64,000 nucleotides of DNA, taken from Methylomarinum vadi. Lineage in GTDB: Bacteria; Pseudomonadota; Gammaproteobacteria; Methylococcales; Methylomonadaceae. The translations under genes were made by a program, and so were the position numbers. Each line of letters begins with the position of its first letter. The stretch's first letter is position 1. The stretch lies in assembly GCF_000733935.1 (NCBI RefSeq), contig NZ_JPON01000001.1:2340501-2404500 (forward strand), given 5' to 3'. Below are positions 56,185-64,000 of the stretch, piece by piece. The notes beneath the pieces are model-generated. The model was not told the DNA's origin and made no database searches. It saw only the letters and a list, made by a program, of their open reading frames with translations.

Positions 56185-56394
56185 TTAATTTGACAGTCTC
56201 CGCATGAGTAAGGGCAGATATTTAAGACCCGCCGCATGACCGATTCCATTCATTCTTCGGCAAACAGTATAATTGCTCTCGTTTTCAGCCAACTCCTTCA
56301 GTTTCTCGTCCTCAGCGGAACGAAACAACGCCAACAACGATTGTTCGTTCAGTTCATCCGGCAATCCTCTATTAACTTGTAACTCCTTTTTCAT
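56185..56394 (-). CDS. Hypothetical 69-residue protein
   Basis: I do not recognise this small protein. It begins MKKELQVNRGLPDELNEQSL and has an acidic helical first half and a basic tail with LKYLPLLMRRLSN. The upstream AAGGAAAAGG lies about 10-15 bp from the ATG. No signal or transmembrane segment. It is convergent with the lipoprotein gene. Confidence 0.45.
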   Translation of the reverse strand: MKKELQVNRGLPDELNEQSLLALFRSAEDEKLKELAENESNYTVCRRMNGIGHAAGLKYLPLLMRRLSN

Positions 56395-56470
56395 TTCTGC
56401 ATGGCCTTTTCCTTAAATGTCCTGTTGTAGATGGCGAACGGCATAGTCGCTGGCGCCAAAAGACCATATT

Positions 56471-56510
56471 GGTTGAAATAAACCGGCGGACCGGTTTATT
56501 TCAACCTTTT
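56471..56510 (+). terminator. Strong rho-independent terminator with a perfect 16-bp stem
   Basis: GGTTGAAATAAACCGG (56471-56486) pairs perfectly with CCGGTTTATTTCAACC (56491-56506) around a CGGA loop, followed by a T-rich tail. No plus-strand gene ends close before it; the lipoprotein gene stops about 420 bp upstream. It may end that transcript or a small RNA. Confidence 0.85.
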
Positions 56511-56657
56511 TCCTTTTTAGAATCATTATTCTCTGGTTACGGGCAGCAAAATAAGCCCCTTTCTGCCGTTTTATAAATCATTGATTTGATGAACTTATCT
56601 TTCGGGCCACCGACAGAAAACGCTTTTCTTTTACACGAAAAACACGCCGTAAGACGA

Positions 56658-56674
56658 TTGGCATGGAAATGGCA
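56658..56674 (+). promoter_or_regulatory. Candidate sigma-54 promoter
   Basis: TTGGCATGGAAATGGCA keeps the GG and GC doublets at the 10-bp spacing of -24/-12 promoters and differs from the consensus TTGGCACG-N4-TTGCA at two positions. It lies 67 bp before the ATG of the small ORF at 56741. Confidence 0.4.
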
Positions 56675-56740
56675 TTAACAGTAATCGACGTCTCTATGCG
56701 TTAGAGAAGAATGAAAACAATTTCAACCAGGAGCACAGTT

Positions 56741-56824
56741 ATGTTTATAGACATTCTACTTACCGGAATTTTTGGCGTTTCAGTGGCCTATGCCTATGTC
56801 TTTATCAAAAAAATGACCGACTAA
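56741..56824 (+). CDS. 27-residue single-span membrane peptide
   Basis: The frame MFIDILLTGIFGVSVAYAYV then FIKKMTD has an AGGAG 7 bp upstream, one hydrophobic helix and a basic Lys-Lys end, so it would sit in the membrane with C-terminus in. It is reminiscent of KdpF-like small subunits, but no kdp genes follow. A sigma-54-like promoter precedes it. Too short for family assignment. Confidence 0.45.
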   Translation: MFIDILLTGIFGVSVAYAYVFIKKMTD

Positions 56825-57583
56825 ACTATCGCCCCCTTTTACCTCCATCCCCGCCGGGCAAGCGTAAAACATTCCATTTTACTTTCAGCCCGGCCGATAT
56901 CGACATCCCAAATGAGGGATTTTGCAACACGTATTTTCGAAACTTGAGGCTGGATGTTTTTAGCCATGTAACCCACTATTTGATAGTTTTCATTCCTCGT
57001 AGACTCTTTTATTGACCGCGACTTGAGCTAATATTTTTATAAATTAGGTTGGATGTAATCAGATAAAGACAGTCACAATTCGGCCATTATGTGAAGTTTC
57101 CTTTTATGTATAGCAGTATGGTGCCGAAGGGTTTGTAGCGTGTAATCAGCGGCCTCAGCAAGGCATCCTGTCTAAAAGACTGGACATAATTTCTGCAATT
57201 ATCTGAAGTGGACATTCTTTAGTCCATTTCTGGAGACTGCCATGAGATTAACAACCATACACCTTTCGCCAGCCACTCAGCCAGCGTAGCTCCGATTAGC
57301 GATAGCGTAATCGGAGGAATGATGCCCTCGAAATGTGCGATTACGCAAGCTAATCGCACCTACGTTTTTAACGGCAGCTTATTTACCATTGCAACTTATG
57401 CCCTATTCGGGGGCCCTTGGGTCGAACTCATCCATCCAATTTTGATGGAATACAACCAGTTAAGTTTTAATAGCTAGAACTGCCAAAATTACGAAACCGG
57501 ACAACGGCTATTGTAAAGGAATGTGACTTACGGTTTTTATTTATCCATTCAGTTCATATCATTGATAAAATCAAAAAAACGAC
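56825..57583. other. Long intergenic stretch with REP-like hairpins
   Basis: About 760 bp with no supported ORF. The only clear structure is the REP-like pair at 57285-57364. The PPase gene begins at the right edge without a clear ribosome site. Confidence 0.45.
57285..57364. repeat. REP-like pair of palindromic hairpins
   Basis: The first hairpin, CTCCGATTA/TAATCGGAG (57290-57298 and 57308-57316), and the second, GTGCGATTA/TAATCGCAC (57335-57343 and 57351-57359), share the CGATTA core. They lie inside an outer CGTAG/CTACG pairing, as in REP or BIME units. Such elements are typically scattered in many copies, which cannot be checked within the window. Confidence 0.65.
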
Positions 57584-58075
57584 ATGTATTTTTTATCAGT
57601 GAATTCTACTTACCTCCACAAACAGGCTCCTTTGGTCGATGTCATCATTGAGATACCGCGCGGCAGCTTTTTGAAACGAGGCTCCAATGGAAAATTGGAT
57701 TTTATCTCTCCCGTGCCTTGCCCATTTAACTACGGCTCGATTCCCGCGCGCATCGGTTTGGATGGAGACCTTCTGGATGCGGTAGTCCTTGGCCCGCGGC
57801 TTCCCTTGGGCGCAAAGGTTTCAGTTTATGCCTGGGGGTCGGTAGGGATGATCGACGGCGGCATATACGAAGACAAACTGATATGCGCCCAGTCGCCAAT
57901 CTCCCGGAGGAAGCGGCGGCTTATTCTTCTATTTTTTCAAATTTATGCCAAAGCCAAATATCTGCTCAATTTAATCAAGGGACGTCATGGCCGCAACAGC
58001 TGCGAAGGCTGGCACGATGCCGCTAGCGCATTGGCGAACGCGACGCCCCGCAATCATCGAGACGAGAAAGCTTAG
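57584..58075 (+). CDS. Divergent inorganic pyrophosphatase-family protein
   Basis: The 163-residue protein fits soluble PPase: IIEIPRGSFLK, FNYGSIPAR, DGDLLDAVVLGP. Compared with E. coli PPase, metal ligands of the DGDxxD loop are kept (D65, D67, D70 type). The Asp102 position appears to be Glu (IDGGIYEDK) and the Lys142 position appears as Ala (FFQIYAKAK). The Arg43 position is missing as well. It may have reduced or changed activity. The start lacks a clear ribosome site. Confidence 0.7.
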   Translation: MYFLSVNSTYLHKQAPLVDVIIEIPRGSFLKRGSNGKLDFISPVPCPFNYGSIPARIGLDGDLLDAVVLGPRLPLGAKVSVYAWGSVGMIDGGIYEDKLICAQSPISRRKRRLILLFFQIYAKAKYLLNLIKGRHGRNSCEGWHDAASALANATPRNHRDEKA

Positions 58076-58140
58076 GATCGAATTCTAAGTTTTAGACTTT
58101 TGAATCAATGCATGCCATAGTCATTACGCAAGCGGCTTTG

Positions 58141-59229
58141 TTAACCGGACATGGCCTCCCCTCGTTCCTCTAAAGTCGGATAATCCGTATAGCCCACTGC
58201 GGGGTCCGGCAGGCCATAGCCATAGAACGTCTCCATGTCTTGGGCATTCAAAGGCGCATTCAGTCGCAGCCGTTTAACCAAATCAGGGTTGGCGATGAAC
58301 TTCCTGCCGAAAGCTATCGCATCGGCCTCGCCGGCCGCAATCGCCTGTTGCGCTTGCGCGAGGTCGAAGTCTTCATTTGCGATCAAAACGCCGCCGAAGC
58401 GCTTTTTTAATGCCGGACCGATGCTGTCGCCACCTCGAAATTCGCGGGTGAAGATAAAGCCGACCTTACGTTTCCCCAGCTGTTCGGCCACATAACCGAA
58501 GGTCTGCAACGGGTTCGAGTCGCTCATGGAATGCTTGTCCCCACGCGGCGACAAATGCACGCCGACGCGTCCGGCTCCCCAGACGGAAATGGCGGCATCG
58601 GTGACTTCCAGCAGCAACCGGGCGCGATTCTCCACCGAACCGCCGTAGGCATCGGTGCGTCGGTTGGTGCCGTCTTGCATAAACTGATCGAGCAAATAAC
58701 CGTTGGCGCCATGGATTTCGACGCCATCGAACCCCGCCCGTTTGGCGTTCTCTGCAGCTTTGCGATAACTATCGATAATAGCGGGGATTTCTTCGCTATC
58801 TAACGCCCTGGGCGTGACGAATTCCCGCTGCGGGCGCAACAGGCTGACAAAGCCTTCCGGGGCAATGGCGCTCGGGGCGACGGGTAATTCGCCATCAAGT
58901 AGGTCGGGGTGAGACACCCGGCCGACGTGCCACAGTTGCATGAAGATGCGTCCGCCGGTCGCATGCACGGCTTCGGTAACCTTGCTCCAGCCTTCGACTT
59001 GCCGCTCCGACCAAATGCCCGGCGTATCGGGATAGCCGACGCCTTGCGCGGAAACGCAGGTCGCCTCGCTTAAAATCAGACCGGCATCCGCGCGTTGCGC
59101 GTAATATTCGGCCATCAACTCGTTGGGCACTCTTCCTTCACTGGCGCGGCAGCGGGTCAGAGGCGCCATCACGATCCGGTTCGGCAAGTCGATGTCTCCA
59201 ATCTTAATTGGGTCAAACAAACTGCTCAT
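58141..59229 (-). CDS. Old Yellow Enzyme family alkene reductase
   Basis: The 362-residue flavoprotein matches NemA/OYE: IVMAPLTRCRA, LWHVGRVSHPDLL, GFDGVEIHGANGYLLDQF, and RVGVHLSPRGDKHSMSDS. AGGAGAG stands before the ATG. FMN-dependent NAD(P)H reductases of this kind reduce activated alkenes, nitroesters or N-ethylmaleimide. It is followed leftward by a convergent gap and is probably a single gene or coupled with the GNAT gene. Confidence 0.92.
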   Translation of the reverse strand: MSSLFDPIKIGDIDLPNRIVMAPLTRCRASEGRVPNELMAEYYAQRADAGLILSEATCVSAQGVGYPDTPGIWSERQVEGWSKVTEAVHATGGRIFMQLWHVGRVSHPDLLDGELPVAPSAIAPEGFVSLLRPQREFVTPRALDSEEIPAIIDSYRKAAENAKRAGFDGVEIHGANGYLLDQFMQDGTNRRTDAYGGSVENRARLLLEVTDAAISVWGAGRVGVHLSPRGDKHSMSDSNPLQTFGYVAEQLGKRKVGFIFTREFRGGDSIGPALKKRFGGVLIANEDFDLAQAQQAIAAGEADAIAFGRKFIANPDLVKRLRLNAPLNAQDMETFYGYGLPDPAVGYTDYPTLEERGEAMSG

Positions 59230-59264
59230 CTACTCTCCTGGTTTGTATGATTAATTTAGCGTGC

Positions 59265-60224
59265 CTACCATCCCAGCGCCCGAAATTCGCTACAGGGGCG
59301 GGAGCGTTGCCAGACTCGCTCGAATTCTTCCCGTAACTGGCGGTTCCGGGCCGGCAAATTGGGGCTCCAATGTCCCTCGAAGCGGTTACCGGCCAAGCGA
59401 AACAAATAACCATCGCGATCATTGATGACGAACGCCGAAGGATATTGCAGGTCCTCCTCTTCGAGGGGCGTGCGGATCAGAAAAAAAGATGCCAATTTTT
59501 GCGCCAAATCCAACAGTGGATGAGATCGGCCGCGTAACTTCGCCGGGTCCTGAATGATGATTTGCACGCTTTCGCCGCGACTACGCAGGGCAAACTGCTT
59601 CAGGGCCTCGACGACTTCGCTTTGGCCATAAAGGCTATATTCCAGGTCGCGACTGTAGATGCAAAGTTGGCGCCGCGATTCGGCGATGAGTTGCACGGTG
59701 CTCTGCAAAGTTGCTTCGATGCTTGCCAGACGCGCGGCCGGCACGGAAGGCGAGCGTAGCTTAAGAGCCGGACGAGGCGGCTTATCCACCGGTCGCAACT
59801 TGAGCCGCATGGTTAGATGAGGGATGCCGGCCTCGATAAATTCGTCGCCTTCTTGTGCGAAGGCGAACTTTCGGTAAAAAGCCAGGGCGGTGACTTGGGC
59901 GTTTGCATGGACCGTCGTCAATCCCAGGCTGCGCGCCTTGTCGATAATGGCGCGCAGCAATGACCCGCCGACCCCTTGCTTTCTCCAGCCGGGCAGGACC
60001 GCCAGGCGGCCGATCTTGCCATCCGGCGACAGGCGCCCGGTCCCGATCGGCCGGCCCTCCAGGTCGCGCGCGAGCACGTGATGGCATTGCCGGTCGAGTT
60101 CGTCAAATTCGATTTCAGGCGGAATGTTCTGCTCTTCGACGAACACCGCGTTGCGCACATAACGCAGCTCCTCTGAGTCGACTGGGTAATGGGCGGGCTC
60201 GACGTAGAAATTCGGAATATTCAT
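59265..60224 (-). CDS. GNAT acetyltransferase fused to a phospholipase-D-like/DUF7931-type C-terminal domain
   Basis: The 319-residue protein has a GNAT domain (about 1-145): RYVRNAVFVEEQNIPPEIEFD, GRLAVLPGWRKQGVGGSLL with the acetyl-CoA loop, NAQVTALAFYRKFAF. Residues about 165-319 form a second domain (STVQLIAESRRQLCIYSRDLE, then FVINDRDGYLFRLAGNRFEG) resembling the DUF7931/PLD-like fold. Such fusions occur in Gammaproteobacteria; the acetyl acceptor is unknown. It shares direction with the OYE gene, 35 bp upstream of that start. Confidence 0.75.
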   Translation of the reverse strand: MNIPNFYVEPAHYPVDSEELRYVRNAVFVEEQNIPPEIEFDELDRQCHHVLARDLEGRPIGTGRLSPDGKIGRLAVLPGWRKQGVGGSLLRAIIDKARSLGLTTVHANAQVTALAFYRKFAFAQEGDEFIEAGIPHLTMRLKLRPVDKPPRPALKLRSPSVPAARLASIEATLQSTVQLIAESRRQLCIYSRDLEYSLYGQSEVVEALKQFALRSRGESVQIIIQDPAKLRGRSHPLLDLAQKLASFFLIRTPLEEEDLQYPSAFVINDRDGYLFRLAGNRFEGHWSPNLPARNRQLREEFERVWQRSRPCSEFRALGW

Positions 60225-60495
60225 GGCTCGATATGACTGGATTGGAACAATGCTTTACCTTCATTATCCTGCGAGAACGAACGACTTGCCTTTGCACAAC
60301 AATATTACTGTTCGCACTTCAGAATTTGAACCCTCAAAAGATTCGCCGATCAGGTAATGCTTGGCTAAGAAAGCGAATTTTGAAGTGCGGCGCTAATAAG
60401 ATTAAGATGCAAACCAATGGGACGCAACACATCATTGCAGTATAGCCTCTCATGGCTGCCCTGGCTGACCGATTCTTCATTTTCGAGGTTAAGCA

Positions 60496-60930
60496 TTGTC
60501 CTGGTACGAACTCGTAGAGCAAATCTGGAACGACGAAACCGCCTTGCTGGCGCTGGGCTTGTTGAGTCTGTTCTCGCTACTCGTCTCAATGTTTCTCATT
60601 CCCTTGCTGATAGTACGCATCCCGGTCGATTATTTCTCGGAGGAAAAACGCCATATTCTGCCATGGGCAAGCCGGCACATAGCCTTTCGTTGGCTGGGGC
60701 TAGTGCTGAAAAACATCGTCGGCACGCTTTTCATCGCGCTCGGCATCGCCATGCTGTTTTTACCGGGACAGGGACTACTGACGATGTTTGTCGGCATCCT
60801 GTTGTTAAATTTCCCCGGCAAATATCGGCTGGAACGCTGGTTGATCCGGCGACCGTCGGTGCGGAACGCGGCGAACTGGTTGCGGCACAAGGCCGGTCGC
60901 CCGCCATTGCGTTTCGATGGCTTTGAGTAG
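60496..60930 (+). CDS. PGPGW-type small transmembrane protein
   Basis: The 144-residue protein uses a TTG start at 60496 behind GAGG; no ATG alternative in frame gives a better fit. It has two hydrophobic helices near the N-terminus and two in the middle, with LPGQGLLTMFVGILLLNFPGKYRLERWLI matching the PGPGW family pattern. Function unknown. It is upstream of the alpha/beta hydrolase gene with a 70-bp gap. Confidence 0.65.
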   Translation: MSWYELVEQIWNDETALLALGLLSLFSLLVSMFLIPLLIVRIPVDYFSEEKRHILPWASRHIAFRWLGLVLKNIVGTLFIALGIAMLFLPGQGLLTMFVGILLLNFPGKYRLERWLIRRPSVRNAANWLRHKAGRPPLRFDGFE

Positions 60931-61003
60931 GTAACGTTCGGATGGCGCATAAGCATTGCTTGTCTAAGACGGCTACCTCTGGCCACTTTCGGCCTCCTTA
61001 TGT

Positions 61004-61795
61004 ATGAAGACTCGGCGAATGACGACTTTTCTCTTGCTCTATTTATTATTGTTACTGGCGGTTTTCTTGCTGCAACGCAAACTGCTGTATTTCCCGAGCA
61101 CCTTCAGCCAACGCCAGCAGGAAGCCCAACTCACGGAATTAAGTTTAAAGCCTTGGCCCTCCGCCAACCAATTGCATGGTTTGACCAGTAAAACACCGCC
61201 ACCAAATCCGCAAGGCACGGTGTTGGTTTTTCACGGCAATGCCGGTTCCGCCGTGCATCGGACATACTTCATCGACGCTTTGCATAATCTAGGCTACCGC
61301 ATCATCGTCGCCGAATATCCGGGTTATGGCACGCGCCAAGGCCCGCCTACCGAGTCGGCCTTGATCCGGGACGGTATTGTCGCCGCAAAACTGGCCGTGC
61401 GCGAATTCGGCGAGCCCTTGTTCCTATGCGGCGAATCGCTCGGCAGCGGCGTCGCCGCCGGCATCGTCGCGTCGCAAGAAGTTCCGGTGAAAGGCTTGCT
61501 GTTTATTACGCCGTTCGATTCGATGGCCAACGTGGCGCAGCATCATTATTGGTATTTCCTGGCGCGCTGGTTGCTTTTGGATAGCTACGATAACATTTCC
61601 AGACTGATCGATTATCGAGGTCCGGTTGCGATGGTGCTGGCAGACAAGGACGAGATCATCCCAGCCCGCAACAGCCTGGCTTTATTCGACAGCTTGGCTG
61701 GCCCCAAAAAGCTCTGGCGCTTTGCCGGCGCAAGCCACAACACCTTACCGCTGCAGCCCTGGTGGCGGGAAGCGATGAAATTTATCGATGATTAG
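61004..61795 (+). CDS. Membrane-anchored alpha/beta hydrolase
   Basis: The 263-residue protein has an N-terminal hydrophobic anchor (TFLLLYLLLLLAVFLLQ), then the alpha/beta hydrolase fold: VLVFHGNAGSAVHRTYF, nucleophile elbow LCGESLGSGVAAG, Asp in LADKDEIIPA and His in AGASHNTLP. It belongs to the BEM46/YfhR-like group of anchored hydrolases. Substrate unknown. The ATG start has no clear ribosome site. Confidence 0.87.
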   Translation: MKTRRMTTFLLLYLLLLLAVFLLQRKLLYFPSTFSQRQQEAQLTELSLKPWPSANQLHGLTSKTPPPNPQGTVLVFHGNAGSAVHRTYFIDALHNLGYRIIVAEYPGYGTRQGPPTESALIRDGIVAAKLAVREFGEPLFLCGESLGSGVAAGIVASQEVPVKGLLFITPFDSMANVAQHHYWYFLARWLLLDSYDNISRLIDYRGPVAMVLADKDEIIPARNSLALFDSLAGPKKLWRFAGASHNTLPLQPWWREAMKFIDD

Positions 61796-61827
61796 ATTAG
61801 AAAATCCAACGCAGCACCTCGTTTCCA

Positions 61828-63033
61828 CTACTCATGCCGCAAGGCCTCGATCGGGTCCATGCGCGCCGCCTTCCGCGCCGGGACGTAACCGAAGACGATG
61901 CCAACCGTGGCCGAAAACGCGAAGGCCAGGGCGATGACCGACAGATTAAGCACCCACGGAACCAGCAGCACCTTCGCCAGGACGGCCGACGTCAACAGCG
62001 CCAGCACGATCCCGATGAGCCCGCCGGTCGACGACAACACCACCGCCTCGACCAGAAACTGCAACAAGATCTCTTTTTCCAGCGCGCCGATCGCCAGGCG
62101 TATGCCGATTTCGCGGGTGCGCTCGGTCACCGAGACCAACATGATGTTCATGATGCCGATGCCGCCGACCAATAGGCTCACCGCCGCCACCGCGCCGAGC
62201 AAGCTAGTCAGCGTCTGCGTCGTACCGGACAGCATCGTCGCGATTTCCTTCATGTCCATGATATTGAAATTGTCCTCTTCTTGTGCCGACAAATGGCGGC
62301 GCACGCGCAGCAGCCGGCGCAATTCCTGTTCGATCTCTTCGGTGGATACGCCATCCTTGGCCGACACCTGAATCAGGCTGACGTCGTTGTTGCCGGCGAT
62401 GCGGCGCTGGAAGGTGCGCAACGGCACGATGACGATATCGTCCTGGTCCGTTCCCATGCTGGATTGGCCCTTGGCTTGCAACAGACCGATGACCTCGCAG
62501 GACAATTTTTGCAGACGCATCCGCGTACCCAGCGGGCTTTCTCGGCCGAACAATTTCTCCCGCACGGTTTCGCCGATGATGCAGACGGCGGCGCCGGAAC
62601 GTGCCTCGCTGGCGGTAAACAAGCGCCCTTCCGCCAGTTGATTATTGGTGACCGTGAAATAGGCGTCGGTGCTGCCGGTGATTCGCGTGTTCCAGTTCTC
62701 ATTGGCATAAATCGCGGTGGCGGAAGTCGTGGCTTGCGGCGCCACCGCCAATAACCCCGGCACCTCTCGCGCGATCGCTTCGGCATCCGCCAGCTTAAAC
62801 GCCGGCGCCGTCGACCGTTGCCCCGGTCCCATGCGCTTGCCGACCGTGATCATCAACAAATTGCTGCCCAGGCTGGCGATGCGCTCGGTCACCTGCTGGG
62901 TCGCGCCGCTGCCCAGCGTCACCAGCACGATGACCGCCGCCACGCCGATGATAATGCCGAGCATCGTCAAAATCGAACGCATCAGGTTACGGTGCAATTC
63001 CCGAAAAGCCAACCGAAACGCCACGCCTAACAT
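61828..63033 (-). CDS. MacB-type ABC transporter permease
   Basis: The 401-residue protein starts at ATG 63033. An N-terminal transmembrane helix (SILTMLGIIIGVAAVIVLVTLG) is followed by a large periplasmic MacB-like domain (LADAEAIAREVPGL, VTNNQLAEGRLF) and three C-terminal helices of the FtsX-like domain (NIMLVSVTERTREIGIRLAIGA). This is the permease of a MacAB-type efflux system. It overlaps the ATPase gene by 7 bp. Confidence 0.92.
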   Translation of the reverse strand: MLGVAFRLAFRELHRNLMRSILTMLGIIIGVAAVIVLVTLGSGATQQVTERIASLGSNLLMITVGKRMGPGQRSTAPAFKLADAEAIAREVPGLLAVAPQATTSATAIYANENWNTRITGSTDAYFTVTNNQLAEGRLFTASEARSGAAVCIIGETVREKLFGRESPLGTRMRLQKLSCEVIGLLQAKGQSSMGTDQDDIVIVPLRTFQRRIAGNNDVSLIQVSAKDGVSTEEIEQELRRLLRVRRHLSAQEEDNFNIMDMKEIATMLSGTTQTLTSLLGAVAAVSLLVGGIGIMNIMLVSVTERTREIGIRLAIGALEKEILLQFLVEAVVLSSTGGLIGIVLALLTSAVLAKVLLVPWVLNLSVIALAFAFSATVGIVFGYVPARKAARMDPIEALRHE

Positions 63034-63740
63034 AACGTTTGCTCCGCTTGTTGTTGATCGCTTTCGATCAGGCCGTCGCGAAAATGCACGATGCGCTTGG
63101 CGTATGCGGCCATTTCCGCTTCGTGCGTGACCATGAGAATAGTAATGCCGTGGTCGCGGTTGAAGCCGGTCAATAATGCCATGATCTCCTCGCCCCGCTT
63201 GGTGTCGAGATTGCCGGTCGGTTCGTCGGCCAGCAACAACAAGGGCTGGGTGACGATGGCGCGGGCGATCGCCACCCGCTGTTGCTGGCCGCCGGACAGT
63301 TCGTTGGGCATGTGGTGCTCCCAGCCGCGCAGCCCCACCGTCTCCAAGGCCCGAGAAGCGGCGGCATAGCGCTCCCTGGGCGGCATGCCCCGGTATATCA
63401 ACGGCAATTCGACGTTTTCCAGGGCCGAGGTGCGATTGAGCAGATTGAAGCCCTGAAAGATGAAGCCCAGATAATAACGCCGCAGCAAGGTGCGCTGGTC
63501 GCGGCCGAGCTTGCCGACATCGACGCCTTGAAACAAATAGCGCCCTGCCGTCGGCTGGTCCATGCAACCGAGAATGTTCATGCAGGTGCTCTTGCCGGAA
63601 CCGCTCGGCCCCATCACCGCGACGAATTCGCCTTGCTCGACGCGCAAGGTGACACCGCGCAAGGCATGCATCGCGGCCTCGCCGCTGCCGTAAACCTTGC
63701 TGACCTGTTGCAACGCCAATAAAGCTTCCCCCCCGTTCAT
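63027..63740 (-). CDS. MacB-type ABC transporter ATPase
   Basis: The 237-residue protein from ATG 63740 has Walker A MGPSGSGKSTC, Q-loop region, signature NELSGGQQQRVAIARAI and Walker B LLLADEPTGNLD, with an H-loop in MVTHEAEMAAYA. It energises the MacB-like permease. The start overlaps the stop of the fusion protein gene by 4 bp, so the three genes are one operon. Confidence 0.93.
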   Translation of the reverse strand: MNGGEALLALQQVSKVYGSGEAAMHALRGVTLRVEQGEFVAVMGPSGSGKSTCMNILGCMDQPTAGRYLFQGVDVGKLGRDQRTLLRRYYLGFIFQGFNLLNRTSALENVELPLIYRGMPPRERYAAASRALETVGLRGWEHHMPNELSGGQQQRVAIARAIVTQPLLLLADEPTGNLDTKRGEEIMALLTGFNRDHGITILMVTHEAEMAAYAKRIVHFRDGLIESDQQQAEQTLC

Positions 63741-64000
63741 TGCTTGTTCATCTGCCCTGAAACCAGCTCGGAGCCAACCGTTACATCCCCGGCGACGATC
63801 TCGGTCACGAGCCCGTTGGTCGCCCCCTTGGTGATCGTAAAGGGCACCAGTTCGCCGTCGCGCAAGCCCCACACTTGTTGGGTTCTGCCGTTCGCCGCTG
63901 CGGCCGGGCGTTGAGCGCGGGAACGCGGACGGCGCGGCAGCAGCGCGTCCAAAAAGCCGCGGCTGCCGGTTTCTTGCTCGTCCTTAACCGGCGGCGAGAA
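63737..64000 (-). CDS. MacA-like periplasmic adaptor (membrane fusion protein), C-terminus only
   Basis: The frame is open from 64000 to the stop at 63737. The C-terminal text RTQQVWGLRDGELVPFTITKGATNG and VTVGSELVSGQM is typical of the last barrel of MacA/HlyD adaptors. It contains an Arg/Pro-rich insert (RRPRSRAQRP) before that. The 5' part is outside the window. Confidence 0.8.
   Translation of the reverse strand, partial: FSPPVKDEQETGSRGFLDALLPRRPRSRAQRPAAAANGRTQQVWGLRDGELVPFTITKGATNGLVTEIVAGDVTVGSELVSGQMNKQ

Noticed and set aside
56741-56824. KdpF assignment for the 27-residue peptide
   Set aside because: No kdpA, kdpB or kdpC follows and the sequence match is only general hydrophobicity.

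Overview
The window is 64 kb of a mid-to-high GC gammaproteobacterial chromosome. The rluD-pgeF pair beside bamD, a cobalamin riboswitch controlling btuB, a BtuM-type cobalamin transporter, a PEP-CTERM protein and a solo sigma-54 response-regulator system would fit a Methylococcales-like (methanotroph) genome. That assignment is inferred from gene content only; no 16S rRNA gene or methane oxidation gene is present. I see no tRNA or rRNA gene.

Layout. 1-4.5 kb: housekeeping genes (pgeF end, rluD, bamD), a secreted zincin-like protein and a DUF4010/MgtC-like membrane protein. 4.7-7.5 kb: cobalamin riboswitch, btuB, btuM. 7.8-14.3 kb: an intact IS1380-family element with a CTAG target duplication, a large secreted M4 metallopeptidase whose 3' end is interrupted by IS DNA, and a second IS1380 copy rearranged into a 556-bp-armed palindrome. 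14.4-20 kb: membrane protein plus YheT-like hydrolase, an autotransporter barrel, and a two-gene Tat/GMC dehydrogenase operon whose large subunit carries a CxxCxxCxxxCP cluster motif. 20.2-30.6 kb: a defence and mobility island with a five-repeat type I-F CRISPR array without cas genes, an IS256-family element, an integron integrase missing its N-terminal half, a nitrobindin-like gene and a complete four-gene SMC/TOPRIM operon that I read as a Wadjet (Jet/MksBEFG) system in the order C-B-A-D.

30.7-36 kb: AraC regulator, CoA-disulfide reductase-rhodanese fusion and copper-type P1B ATPase, plausibly one metal/thiol stress unit. 36-45 kb: PEP-CTERM protein, Cache/SBP/HD-GYP c-di-GMP phosphodiesterase, MarC, a sigma-54 two-component pair and a membrane-anchored glutamate-synthase-like FMN protein. 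45-53.5 kb: TerB-like, VTT, type II NADH dehydrogenase, YfdX, PhoD-like phosphatase and pyruvoyl arginine decarboxylase. 53.6-60 kb: glycosyltransferase, lipoprotein, two or more small ORFs, a strong terminator, a REP-like hairpin pair, a divergent pyrophosphatase, Old Yellow Enzyme and a GNAT fusion. 60.5-64 kb: membrane protein, hydrolase and a MacAB-type ABC exporter running off the right edge.

The most interesting region is 20.2-30.6 kb (plasmid defence, orphan CRISPR and broken integron). The most interesting structural oddity is the IS palindrome at 12835-14343.
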